Positions 18,715-26,429 of a stretch of 64,000 nt of DNA are shown here, in pieces. Each line of letters begins with the position of its first letter. Within the stretch, counting starts at the first letter, position 1. The position numbers and the translations under genes are program-made. This DNA comes from Desmonostoc muscorum FACHB-395. GTDB taxonomy: Bacteria; Cyanobacteriota; Cyanobacteriia; Cyanobacteriales; Nostocaceae. The notes beneath the pieces are model-generated. The model saw nothing but the letters and a program-made list of their open reading frames with translations. It was not told the origin of the DNA and did not search any database. The DNA lies in NCBI RefSeq assembly GCF_014698035.1, contig NZ_JACJSF010000012.1, positions 1 to 64,000 on the forward strand, in the 5' to 3' direction.

Positions 18715-19125
18715 ATGAAACGTCGTGATTTTATTAATTGGGTAGGTTTGGGTTTAATAGTGAGTTCTCTACCAGTAGCGATCGCAGCTTGTTCTTCTCA
18801 AACACCTTCTGCATCTGGAGATTGGCAAACAGTAGGCACTTCGGCAGAATTAGATAAAACTGGTCAATTGCTGGCTAAAAACTCATCGGCTGGGCCTGTG
18901 TTGGTAGTCGGCACATCTAAAGCCGCAATGACAGCTGTTAACCCTACCTGTACTCACGCAGGTTGCACCGTAGCATGGAAAGCTGAGGCAAAAAAATTCG
19001 CTTGTCCCTGTCATGGCTCAGAATTTGGGGTTGATGGTAAGGTGCTAAAAGGCCCAGCGACAGAAGCGCTTAAAACTTACGTCGCCAAAATTGAAGGTAA
19101 TTCAGTTCTAGTCAAGCCAACTTAA
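18715..19125 (+). CDS. Rieske 2Fe-2S protein with Tat-like N-terminus
   Basis: 136 residues from the ATG at 18715; a GTG at 18673 would add 14 residues before an otherwise good signal peptide. The N-terminus MKRRDFINWVGLGLIVSS has the twin-arginine pattern and ends in a Cys (IAACSS), so it is probably exported folded and anchored by a signal or a lipid. The Rieske motifs CTHAGC and CPCHGSEFG are complete, including the two extra cysteines that form the disulfide of high-potential cytochrome bc-type Rieske proteins. It is much shorter than PetC. Divergent from nirA across the NtcA/NtcB region and 20 bases before the HEAT gene, so a role in electron supply to or protection of nitrate assimilation is possible (inference). 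Confidence 0.88.
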   Translation: MKRRDFINWVGLGLIVSSLPVAIAACSSQTPSASGDWQTVGTSAELDKTGQLLAKNSSAGPVLVVGTSKAAMTAVNPTCTHAGCTVAWKAEAKKFACPCHGSEFGVDGKVLKGPATEALKTYVAKIEGNSVLVKPT

Positions 19126-19145
19126 ACAATATAATTCAGGGTATC

Positions 19146-20441
19146 GTGAGTAATATCAACCAGCTTTTGGTGCAAGCCCAGACAGCATATAATGCAGCTG
19201 ATTGGTCATCACTGATTCAATATTTACAACAATTAATTTTAGGGTCAGACTCACAACATCCAGAAGTAGTTAAAAATCGAGAATATCTGCTGACATTAGC
19301 AATTTCAATGTTAGAGATGGGAGATTTTCAACAACGCTGGGAAATCACCAAAGTTTTGACTCACTTGGGAAATATTGCTATCCCACCACTCATTGACATC
19401 TTAGAAGATGAAGATGCAGAGGAAGAATTACGCTGGTATGCAGCGCGAACTTTAGGCGAATTTCAGCACCCAGAAGCGATCGCACCCTTGGTTGAATTAT
19501 TGAAAACTGATGAGGATGAAGAACTCAAAGCGATCGCAGCCACAGCACTAGGGCAAATGGGTACTGTTGCTATTACTTCACTAACTGAACTTCTGTTAGA
19601 GGAAGATACAAGGCTTTTAGCAGTGCGATCGCTTTCCTGTATTCCCCAAGCAGAAACTATCACACCACTATTGAGTGTAGTGCAAGATTCACAAGCCACA
19701 ATCCGCACTGCTGCAATTGAAGCCCTCAGCAGTTTTCATGACGAACGTATACCACCAATCTTGTTAAATGCTTTGGATGATATTGCTGCTAAAGTTAGGC
19801 GTGCAGCAGTGCTTGGTTTAGGTTTTCGCCCCGATTTGCGCGAAGCATTAGATTTGGTGACGAGACTGCAACCCAAGCTTTACGACTTTAATCTTGATGT
19901 TTGTTGTGCAGCCGCAGTTTCCCTTTCTCGGATGGGTGGTAATGACGCTGCAAAACATTTATTTGATTTGTTGATTTCACCTCAGACACCAACAAAGCTG
20001 CAATTAGAAACCATCCGCGCTTTAAGTTGGGTGGGTACACCATCTAATTTGGAATATTTGCAAACAGCATTTAATCAAATCACTTCAGAGACACTTTGGC
20101 AAGAAATTGTCACCGTTTTGGGGCGAGTCCAAAAGCCGCAAACTACACAAGCGGTACAAATATTATTGCAAATATTAGGCTCGCAACATCCAGCCATAGA
20201 GATTGCTAATTTAAAAAGTGCGATCGCCTTGTCTTTAGGACAGTTAGGCGAAATACAGGCAATTGAACCATTGATTTCACTGCTATCTGATTCTAATGTA
20301 TCGGTGAGACTGCACGCGATCGCTGCACTCAAAAATCTGGATGGGGAAGTTGCACATCAAAAACTACAGCAATTAGCCAATAATGCTGCACTCACACTAG
20401 ATTTGCAACAAGGAATAGCGATCGCTTTAGCTGAGTGGTAA
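19146..20441 (+). CDS. HEAT-repeat (PBS-lyase-type) protein in the nitrate cluster
   Basis: 431 residues starting at a GTG (19146) with AGGG just upstream; no earlier in-frame ATG exists. From about residue 70 to the end it is a chain of roughly ten HEAT/PBS-lyase repeats (RWYAARTLGEFQHPEAI, LKAIAATALGQMG, VRRAAVLGLGFRP, VRLHAIAALKNLD). This fold serves in bilin lyases, NblB and many scaffolds. Only 20 bases separate it from the Rieske gene, so they are surely co-transcribed. The position opposite nirA is one where cyanobacteria often keep a helper gene for nitrite reductase; a helper role in NirA maturation or phycobilin/siroheme-related work is a reasonable but unproved guess. Confidence 0.85.
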   Translation: MSNINQLLVQAQTAYNAADWSSLIQYLQQLILGSDSQHPEVVKNREYLLTLAISMLEMGDFQQRWEITKVLTHLGNIAIPPLIDILEDEDAEEELRWYAARTLGEFQHPEAIAPLVELLKTDEDEELKAIAATALGQMGTVAITSLTELLLEEDTRLLAVRSLSCIPQAETITPLLSVVQDSQATIRTAAIEALSSFHDERIPPILLNALDDIAAKVRRAAVLGLGFRPDLREALDLVTRLQPKLYDFNLDVCCAAAVSLSRMGGNDAAKHLFDLLISPQTPTKLQLETIRALSWVGTPSNLEYLQTAFNQITSETLWQEIVTVLGRVQKPQTTQAVQILLQILGSQHPAIEIANLKSAIALSLGQLGEIQAIEPLISLLSDSNVSVRLHAIAALKNLDGEVAHQKLQQLANNAALTLDLQQGIAIALAEW

Positions 20442-20528
20442 TTTCGTCAAATTGGAGATCAGATTCCTCTACTATGAACAAGTGATTGTCCGGCTATGAT
20501 CTAAAGCATATTGCCACTGACCAACTTT

Positions 20529-20693
20529 ATGAAAACCTTTACTGCAATAATTGAGCGAGATTCTGATACTAATCTCTATGTTGGTTATGTGCCTGGATTT
20601 CCCGGAGCGCATTCTCAAGCAGAAACCTTAGATGAGTTACAGGAAAATCTACGCGAAGTGATTGAGATGCTTCTAGAAGATGAAGACGTGTAA
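20529..20693 (+). CDS. Solitary HicB-like protein
   Basis: 54 residues from the ATG at 20529 (MKTFTAIIERD); an in-frame TTG at 20511 lacks support. It shows the HicB fold pattern: a beta-strand FTAIIERDSDTNLYVGYVP, the P-G turn GFPGAHSQAETLDE, and a helix ELQENLREVIEMLLED. HicB proteins are usually antitoxins with an RNase-H-like fold and are paired with a HicA toxin that has a dsRNA-binding fold. No HicA is seen on either side, so this is an orphan, of a type common in cyanobacteria. It lies 88 bases after the HEAT gene and just before the ntcB promoter. Confidence 0.8.
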   Translation: MKTFTAIIERDSDTNLYVGYVPGFPGAHSQAETLDELQENLREVIEMLLEDEDV

Positions 20694-20710
20694 ATTAGAT
20701 AAAAAATACT

Positions 20711-20752
20711 GTAACAAACTATACTAAATTGCTGATAAAAAACCGTTAACTT
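20711..20752 (+). promoter_or_regulatory. NtcA-activated promoter of ntcB
   Basis: GTAACAAACTATAC (20711-20724, GTA-N8-TAC) followed after exactly 22 bases by TAACTT (20747-20752, TA-N3-T). Same layout as the nirA promoter. Start of ntcB is 36 bases beyond the -10 box. Confidence 0.92.
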
Positions 20753-20788
20753 AATGAAACTGATAAATGTAATTCAGGCTACATAAAA

Positions 20789-21736
20789 ATGCGCCTAGAG
20801 CAGTTGCAAGCCTTTCTAGCGATCGCACAAACCGGCAGCTTTCAACAAGCAGCGCGAACATCTGGTGTTACCCAATCGACGATTAGCCGCCAAATCCAGG
20901 CATTAGAAGCAGATTTGGGTGTAGAACTTTTTCATAGAACTACTCACGCCAAATTAACGCTGGGAGGTGAATGTTTACTACCACGTGTCCGTAAAATTTG
21001 CCAAGAATGGGAGACAGCTACACAAGAATTAGCTGATTTAATCGCTGGAAAGCAACCAGAACTTTGCATTGCCGTGATTCACTCATTATGTGGATCTTAC
21101 TTACCACCAGTGTTGCAAAAATTTTGTCATGCATATCCAGATGTGCAATTGCGGGTGACTTCATTAGGAAGCGATCGCGCCCTGAAAGTCCTCAAGGATG
21201 GATTGGTAGATTTAGCAATTGTGATGAATAATCGCTTTTTAACCACTGCTAGAGAAATGGTGGTAGAAGTACTTTATGATGAACCGATAGAAGTTCTCAC
21301 CGCAGCTAATCATCCCCTGGCACAATATGAATGTGTCCCTTGGTCGGAGCTAATTCTTTATCCCCAAGTGGTTTTTAAAGATGGTTATGGGATGCAGCGC
21401 TTAATACAAGATAGATTTGAGCGAATGGAAGCTACACTCCAGGCGGCTTTAGAGGTAAATACCCTAGATGCCTTTCGGGGAGTGGTGCGCCAGGGAGAAT
21501 TAATCGCTTTGCTACCTCAATCAGCATTACTGGAAGCACGTCTTGACCCTACTTTAGCGGTTCGTTCCTTAGAGAACAATAATATTAGTGGTTTAACAGA
21601 TGGTTCAAGTTTGACTCGGCGGGTAGTTATGGTGACAACTCAAGACCGACTACAAATTCCCCCCATTAAGTACTTTTGGCAACTCGTGCGGGAAAATATC
21701 CCATTACAAATTGACCAGCAGCGATCGGCTTCTTGA
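20789..21736 (+). CDS. ntcB: LysR-type activator of nitrate assimilation, NtcB
   Basis: 315-residue LysR regulator. Residues 1-60 are the winged helix-turn-helix (MRLEQLQAFLAIAQTGSF, SGVTQSTISRQIQALE, LGVELFHRT); residues about 90-300 are the periplasmic-binding-like effector domain (FCHAYPDVQLRVTSLGS, GLVDLAIVMNNRF, EVLTAANHPLAQ, GELIALLPQSALLE). NtcB responds to nitrite and enhances transcription of the nir genes. Assignment rests on the LysR fold, the immediate cnaT neighbour (same pair as in Anabaena), its own NtcA promoter and the NtcB palindrome before nirA. A LysR protein elsewhere would have scored lower; here confidence is high. Confidence 0.9.
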   Translation: MRLEQLQAFLAIAQTGSFQQAARTSGVTQSTISRQIQALEADLGVELFHRTTHAKLTLGGECLLPRVRKICQEWETATQELADLIAGKQPELCIAVIHSLCGSYLPPVLQKFCHAYPDVQLRVTSLGSDRALKVLKDGLVDLAIVMNNRFLTTAREMVVEVLYDEPIEVLTAANHPLAQYECVPWSELILYPQVVFKDGYGMQRLIQDRFERMEATLQAALEVNTLDAFRGVVRQGELIALLPQSALLEARLDPTLAVRSLENNNISGLTDGSSLTRRVVMVTTQDRLQIPPIKYFWQLVRENIPLQIDQQRSAS

Positions 21737-21740
21737 GTGT

Positions 21741-21821
21741 CATTAGTTATTAGTCATTGGTCATTAGTCATTTTCAGAAAGGACAATGGACAAATGACAG
21801 TAGACAAAGGACAAAGGACAA
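21741..21821. repeat. Heptad repeats between ntcB and cnaT
   Basis: Units ATTAGTC/ATTGGTC then GGACAAA/TGGACAA run right up to the cnaT start codon; the GGACAAAGGACAAATG stretch supplies the only ribosome-site-like sequence (AAAGGAC). Confidence 0.85.
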
Positions 21822-22895
21822 ATGAGCAATGTATTTAGGGAATTACTGAAAAAAGTAGGTAGCGGAAACCACACAGGCGAAAACTTAACTCGCGCCGAAG
21901 CAGCCAGCGCCACTAAAATGATGCTGCTGGGTGAAGCTACACCAGCCCAAATCGGAGCGTTTTTGATTGCTCATCGAATCAAGCGTCCTACGGGGGAAGA
22001 GTTAGCGGGAATGTTGGATGCTTATGATGAATTGGGGCCAAAGCTGCAACCATTCGACTCTGAACGACCAGCGATCGCTCTTGGCATCCCTTATGATGGC
22101 AGAACCCGCACAGCACCAATTAGCCCGGTAACAGCTTTAATACTCGCCGCAGTTGGACAACCAGTGATCATGCACGGAGGCGATCGCCTGCCAACAAAGT
22201 ACGGCTTACCCCTAATAGATATTTGGCAAGGTTTAGGAGTCGATTGGACTAACCTACCACTGGCAAAAACCCAGCAAGTTTTTGAGCAAACGGGAATCGG
22301 CTTTATTTATTTACCACAGCATTTTCCCTTAACTAACAGTATTTGGGACTACCGCGACCAACTTGGCAAACGCCCACCCTTAGCGACAATGGAGCTAATT
22401 TGGTGTCCTTATGCTGGGAATGCTCATGTCATTGCTGGATTTGTGCATCCGCCGACAGAAGGGATGTTTAAGATAGCTCTAGAGCTGCGGGGTATAACGA
22501 AATTTACATTAGTAAAAGGACTGGAAGGTAGTTGCGACTTACCGCGCGATCGCACTGCAATTATCAGCTTATCTCCATCCCTAGCATCCCAAGAGGTAGA
22601 AAGATTGCACCTCGTACCGCGTGATTACGGGTTTACTACCAAGAACGTATCCCTTGGAACTACTGAAGAATTGGTGGCAGATATTCAGGATGTTTTAGCA
22701 GGTAAACCAGGCGAACTAATGCAAACAGCCTTGTGGAATGGTGGATTTTACTTATGGCGGAGTGGTATTTGTTCAGATATGCCAGAGGGTTTAGCTAAAG
22801 CAGAGGAATTATTAACCAATGGTGCAGTAGCAGCTAAACTCCAAGAACTCAGCCAGTCAGTAAATTCCCTTTCAGCAGCATTTATAACAGTGTAA
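21822..22895 (+). CDS. cnaT: CnaT, anthranilate phosphoribosyltransferase-like nitrate regulator
   Basis: 357 residues of the glycosyl transferase family 3 / TrpD fold: N-terminal helical domain (LTRAEAASATKMMLLGEATPAQIGAFLIA) and catalytic-like domain with GIPYDGRTRTAPIS and VIMHGGDRLPTKYG. In Anabaena, cnaT sits next to ntcB and is needed for expression of the nir operon. The same neighbour, the same strand and departures from true TrpD motifs (the phosphoribosyl-pyrophosphate loop reads IPYDGRTRTA rather than the usual GTGGD type) support CnaT rather than tryptophan synthesis. Starts 85 bases after ntcB, probably in its transcript. Confidence 0.88.
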   Translation: MSNVFRELLKKVGSGNHTGENLTRAEAASATKMMLLGEATPAQIGAFLIAHRIKRPTGEELAGMLDAYDELGPKLQPFDSERPAIALGIPYDGRTRTAPISPVTALILAAVGQPVIMHGGDRLPTKYGLPLIDIWQGLGVDWTNLPLAKTQQVFEQTGIGFIYLPQHFPLTNSIWDYRDQLGKRPPLATMELIWCPYAGNAHVIAGFVHPPTEGMFKIALELRGITKFTLVKGLEGSCDLPRDRTAIISLSPSLASQEVERLHLVPRDYGFTTKNVSLGTTEELVADIQDVLAGKPGELMQTALWNGGFYLWRSGICSDMPEGLAKAEELLTNGAVAAKLQELSQSVNSLSAAFITV

Positions 22896-22913
22896 TTAAT
22901 TACAAATTACGAG

Positions 22914-24344
22914 TTATTTACTCAGCGACTTCTCCAAAATAGATTTTTGTTGTAACCAATCTTGACCTACTTGAATACTGACATCCGAGCCAAGGTTGCC
23001 AGTACTTTCCACACGCACTTCGCCAAATCCCAAAGTTTCACGAATTGATTCGGCGCTGTCACCATCTCCTTGCTGGGCGACAATATGAGTTACCTCTAAA
23101 GGTTCACCCCATGCTTTAGCTATATAAATATTGCGATATCCAGATTTTTCCAAGGCTCTAATTAATGGTTGGAGATTAGAGCGATCGCCACCTGTACTAT
23201 CTTGAATTGCTACACGTAAAGAACGTGGATCGGTTGCCTGCTGTTCCTGTTCTGATTCCAAGCCAAAATGTTGAGCCATCAATTTAGCAATACCATTTTT
23301 ACTGGGCAACCAATAGCTAGCATCAAACTCGCCTTTCTCGCTAAAGCGACCTGGCAACATTAACATTTGCATATTAGAACGATTAGTCCGCACGCCAAAA
23401 CCCATTAGCGCCACTAACTCTTCAACCGTCAAATTGGTATCGATGTGGTCTTTAACTACATCCAGAACTTTAGGTAATTGAGCAACAGTAGCTGGATTGA
23501 GTGTTTGATCCATCAAGGCCCGAATGACCATTTGCTGGCGTTGAATCCGACCAATATCACCGAGTTCGTCATGGCGAAACCGCAGTAATTGCAATGCCTG
23601 CTCACCGTTTAAATGCTGCTTACCCGCCTTCAAATTGATGTACAAATGTTGAGAATCATCTTGATACTTCATATTTTTGGGGACATAAACTGTTACGCCA
23701 CCCAAAGCATCAATTAGCTTGGCAACTCCTAAAACGTTAATTCGGATATAGCGATCAATTCCCGCCCCACCTAAGAGATTACTGACGGTTCTGGCAGTCA
23801 AAGCTGGCCCACCTTCAACATTAGCAGAATTAATTTTTTTCACTCCATACCCCTCTATTTCTGTGCGGGTATCTCTGGGAATGGAGAGCATGATTATTTT
23901 TTTCGTCTCTGGATCAAATTTGAGTAAGAGCATTACATCCGAAAGACCATCAAAGGAGTTTACCTGGGGCAGGTATTTGAGGTTTTTGGTGTCTTGGGGA
24001 GGGTTTTGGATATCCGGGGGAAGTACGCTCATCCCCATAACCAAGAGATTCACTGGGCGAGTTAATTGTGAGAATCGCATCACACCTCCAGAAATGCGAT
24101 CGCCATCAAAGGCTGCCTCCTCCTGTGGACTTAGCTGGGCTTGTTGCAAAGGTGTACTGGTTAAAGACACCGCCAAAAGTGCCCCTGCTGTTGCTGACAC
24201 CATTGCAATCCCACTCATCCCTACCCAAAACCACAGCCAACGCCCAGATTTAGAGTTCTGAGAAATTTTTTTATTGGACTTTGAGGCTTTTCCCGACTGG
24301 TTTTCTTCCGCCGAACTTCTTTGAATGGTCACAGACTTCCTCAC
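22914..24344 (-). CDS. LytR-CpsA-Psr family protein with LytR_C domain
   Basis: 476 residues starting at GTG (24344); no ATG lies near. A basic cytoplasmic tail is followed by one membrane span (about 34-58), then the LCP catalytic domain on the outer face, about 95-310: LLLKFDPETKKIIMLSIPRDTRTEI, KINSANVEGGP, GVTVYVPKNMKY, LLRFRHDELGDIGRIQRQQ carry the conserved Asp and Arg residues that bind pyrophosphate-lipid. A LytR_C domain covers about 385-470 (LRVAIQDSTGG). LCP enzymes transfer glycopolymers from lipid carriers to peptidoglycan; in cyanobacteria this may attach sheath or envelope polysaccharide. Convergent with cnaT. Confidence 0.9.
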   Translation of the reverse strand: MRKSVTIQRSSAEENQSGKASKSNKKISQNSKSGRWLWFWVGMSGIAMVSATAGALLAVSLTSTPLQQAQLSPQEEAAFDGDRISGGVMRFSQLTRPVNLLVMGMSVLPPDIQNPPQDTKNLKYLPQVNSFDGLSDVMLLLKFDPETKKIIMLSIPRDTRTEIEGYGVKKINSANVEGGPALTARTVSNLLGGAGIDRYIRINVLGVAKLIDALGGVTVYVPKNMKYQDDSQHLYINLKAGKQHLNGEQALQLLRFRHDELGDIGRIQRQQMVIRALMDQTLNPATVAQLPKVLDVVKDHIDTNLTVEELVALMGFGVRTNRSNMQMLMLPGRFSEKGEFDASYWLPSKNGIAKLMAQHFGLESEQEQQATDPRSLRVAIQDSTGGDRSNLQPLIRALEKSGYRNIYIAKAWGEPLEVTHIVAQQGDGDSAESIRETLGFGEVRVESTGNLGSDVSIQVGQDWLQQKSILEKSLSK

Positions 24345-24618
24345 ACTTACTCAATAATCAAATTTGGTAAATTTGCAGACTAAAAATATCCAAACAAATC
24401 AACCCATAATAGCTAACTCTTAATTATCAGTGCTAACTTTTTTAATGTAGTGTCAACCACAACACTTATAGCAGCATTTTTCCTTCTTTTGGGCCAACCT
24501 AGAGATGTTTTACTGAAGTATGGCAATAATAAACTGGATTTGACTAGATATATAGAGAAATCAACCATAATTTTTTAGGAAATAAGTAAAATTACTGAAT
24601 AATTCTCATCCTAAAAAA

Positions 24619-25128
24619 TTAAGATAAGTACTTACTAAACACTCGTTCTGCTAAAGTACTAAAGCCTGGTAAACGTCCAGATTTGCCCTGCATTAAGCGC
24701 AACATCAACCAGACACTCACTATAAAATAACCCGACGTGAGAAAACTATTCAGGATAAATAGACGTAGCGAAAAAAAATCTGAAGTTGTGGCTCCGGTAC
24801 TTAATAATAAATATCCCAACAGCCAAGTAAGTGCCAAAGTGATAGACAGACGGCTAACAGCAAGTTGTTCCCCGCTGGCCTGCCCCCGATAGAGAGTCCA
24901 CAAAGATGGAAAAAAGCCGATAATCGGAATCAAATATAAAAGCAACTGGGTTTTGGGGATTGGGCATGGGGCATTGGGGAGGCAGTGCGGTCTTGGGGTT
25001 TCCCCAAGTGGAGCAACTGCCGTCATGGGGCATTGGGCATTATTATTCTCCACCTGCTCCCCTGCTCCCCTGCTCCCCTGCTCCCCTGCTTTCCACTCCC
25101 TGTTCTCTTTTGATTCAAAATTCTCCAT
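24619..25128 (-). CDS. Small membrane protein with a repeat-derived N-terminal insertion
   Basis: About 170 residues from the ATG at 25128 (MENFESKENREWKAG); longer starts at 25173 (ATG) or 25227 (TTG) are possible. The second half has three or four membrane spans (TQLLLYLIPIIGFFPSLWTLYRG, LALTWLLGYLLLSTG, LFILNSFLTSGYFIVSVWLM) and looks like a normal conserved protein of unknown function. The first half, residues about 13-60, is encoded by heptad repeats (AGCAGGG and GGGCATT types, 24953-25090) and reads low-complexity (GEQGSRGAGEQ). The repeats keep the frame open. The function is unknown; 11 bases divergent from the permease start region. Confidence 0.6.
   Translation of the reverse strand: MENFESKENREWKAGEQGSRGAGEQVENNNAQCPMTAVAPLGETPRPHCLPNAPCPIPKTQLLLYLIPIIGFFPSLWTLYRGQASGEQLAVSRLSITLALTWLLGYLLLSTGATTSDFFSLRLFILNSFLTSGYFIVSVWLMLRLMQGKSGRLPGFSTLAERVFSKYLS
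24953..25090. repeat. Heptad arrays inside a coding region
   Basis: GGGCATG/GGGCATT units, a GC-rich linker, then about five CTGCTCC/CCTGCTC units. Same families as at 955-1052 and 49390-49440. Confidence 0.9.
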
Positions 25129-25237
25129 TGGGGTTAGTATAACTCCTAAACTAGAAGGATGAATAAGACTCATATAGTTAGAGATAATAAGCTGTAAAGA
25201 AAGATTTAACTTAGTTCTATCCCGCAATTAGCTCAAA

Positions 25238-26404
25238 ATGCAGACACGCAAGCTACTCGACTGGTGGCAAACATTCACACCAATAGCGCGAATCGGGGCG
25301 ATCGCGTTATTCGTTCCACTGCTAGTTCTAAATGGTTGGGCACTTTCGGTATTTTTCAATTATTTCCATTCTCTCATAGTCATTTTAGTCGGAGCCTCAG
25401 TCTTAGCATTTCTGCTCAACTACCCCGTGAGTTGGATGGAACATCATGGTGCTAAACGAGAGCAAGTTGCTATCCTAGTGTTTCTCTTGGCTTTATCGAT
25501 TTTATTGGCGTTGGGTGTGACGCTTGTTCCGTTAGCCCTTACCCAAGCTCAACAACTGGTGGCTCGGTTGCCAGAGTTGATCGACTCTGGACGCTCTCAG
25601 CTAATGATATTAAACGAAAAAGCGGAGACTTTTGGCTTACCGATTAATCTCGATGCTCTGGTAGTACAAATCAACGATCGCGTCAAGGGACAATTACAAG
25701 CGATCGCTGGGCAAGTTTTAAATCTGGCGGTAGTTACAGTCACTAGTCTGCTAGATATCCTCTTGACGATGGTTTTGACTTTCTACCTTTTACAGCATGG
25801 GAGTGAACTCTGGGAAAGTTTAGTAGAATGGCTACCCTCTAAATTTCGCGCTCCTTTCTCTCAAACAGTCCGCCTAAGCTTTCAAAATTTCTTCATCACC
25901 CAGTTGATTTTATCTACCTGTATGGCCTCAGCTCTCATTCCTACCTTTTTGTGGCTGAAAGTGCCATTTGGACTGCTATTTGGGCTAACTATTGGTCTAA
26001 TGGCTCTCGTCCCCTTTGGTGGTTCTGTGGGCATTGCTCTGACTACACTATTGGTAGCACTGCAAGATTTCTCAATGGGTGTGAGAGTTTTGATAGCAGC
26101 AGTGATCGTACAGCAAATTCTCGAAAACTTAATTGCCCCCCGAATTTTAGGCAGTTTTACGGGTTTAAATCCAGTTTGGATTTTAATTTCAGTTTTAACA
26201 GGGGCAAGAATTGGCGGACTGTTGGGTGTAATTGTGGCAGTACCCACCGCTGTTGTCATTAAAACCGCTTTAAGTGCCTTGCGTCTTGGTGGCGAGACAA
26301 ACGATAGCGGCACGGGGGAAGTAACTGCACCCGTTGCAGCAAACGAGTCCTCGAAAGCAAACGCTAACAACACTCTGAGTATTTCTGAAGCAACATTACC
26401 TTAA
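25238..26404 (+). CDS. AI-2E family (PerM/YhhT-like) membrane permease
   Basis: 388 residues, about seven or eight membrane spans. Family features: two N-terminal spans (IGAIALFVPLLVLNGWAL; IVILVGASVLAFLLNYPVSWME), a soluble hairpin region (residues about 100-150), then LTFYLLQHG, and the C-terminal core with LVPFGGSVGIALTTLLVAL, QQILENLIAPRILGSFTGLNPVWILIS and GGLLGVIVAVPTAVVIK. Members export autoinducer-2 or act as ion antiporters, so the substrate is open. A Ser/Thr/Ala-rich tail follows. Its 3' end meets the serpin gene at a shared hairpin. Confidence 0.88.
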   Translation: MQTRKLLDWWQTFTPIARIGAIALFVPLLVLNGWALSVFFNYFHSLIVILVGASVLAFLLNYPVSWMEHHGAKREQVAILVFLLALSILLALGVTLVPLALTQAQQLVARLPELIDSGRSQLMILNEKAETFGLPINLDALVVQINDRVKGQLQAIAGQVLNLAVVTVTSLLDILLTMVLTFYLLQHGSELWESLVEWLPSKFRAPFSQTVRLSFQNFFITQLILSTCMASALIPTFLWLKVPFGLLFGLTIGLMALVPFGGSVGIALTTLLVALQDFSMGVRVLIAAVIVQQILENLIAPRILGSFTGLNPVWILISVLTGARIGGLLGVIVAVPTAVVIKTALSALRLGGETNDSGTGEVTAPVAANESSKANANNTLSISEATLP

Positions 26405-26429
26405 GGAGGCAGGAGGTTTTCTGCCTCCT
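26404..26429. terminator. Bidirectional hairpin between permease and serpin
   Basis: AGGAGGCAG / CTGCCTCCT, a 9-bp perfect stem with an 8-base loop (GAGGTTTT), starting one base before the end of the permease stop codon and touching the serpin stop. Suits termination from both sides. Confidence 0.6.

Noticed and set aside
20789-21736. CbbR/RbcR-type LysR regulator
   Set aside because: Fold alone would allow it; NtcA promoter, cnaT and nir context favour NtcB.
21822-22895. TrpD (tryptophan synthesis) for the gene at 21822
   Set aside because: Fold matches, but the phosphoribosyl loop differs and the ntcB neighbour points to CnaT.
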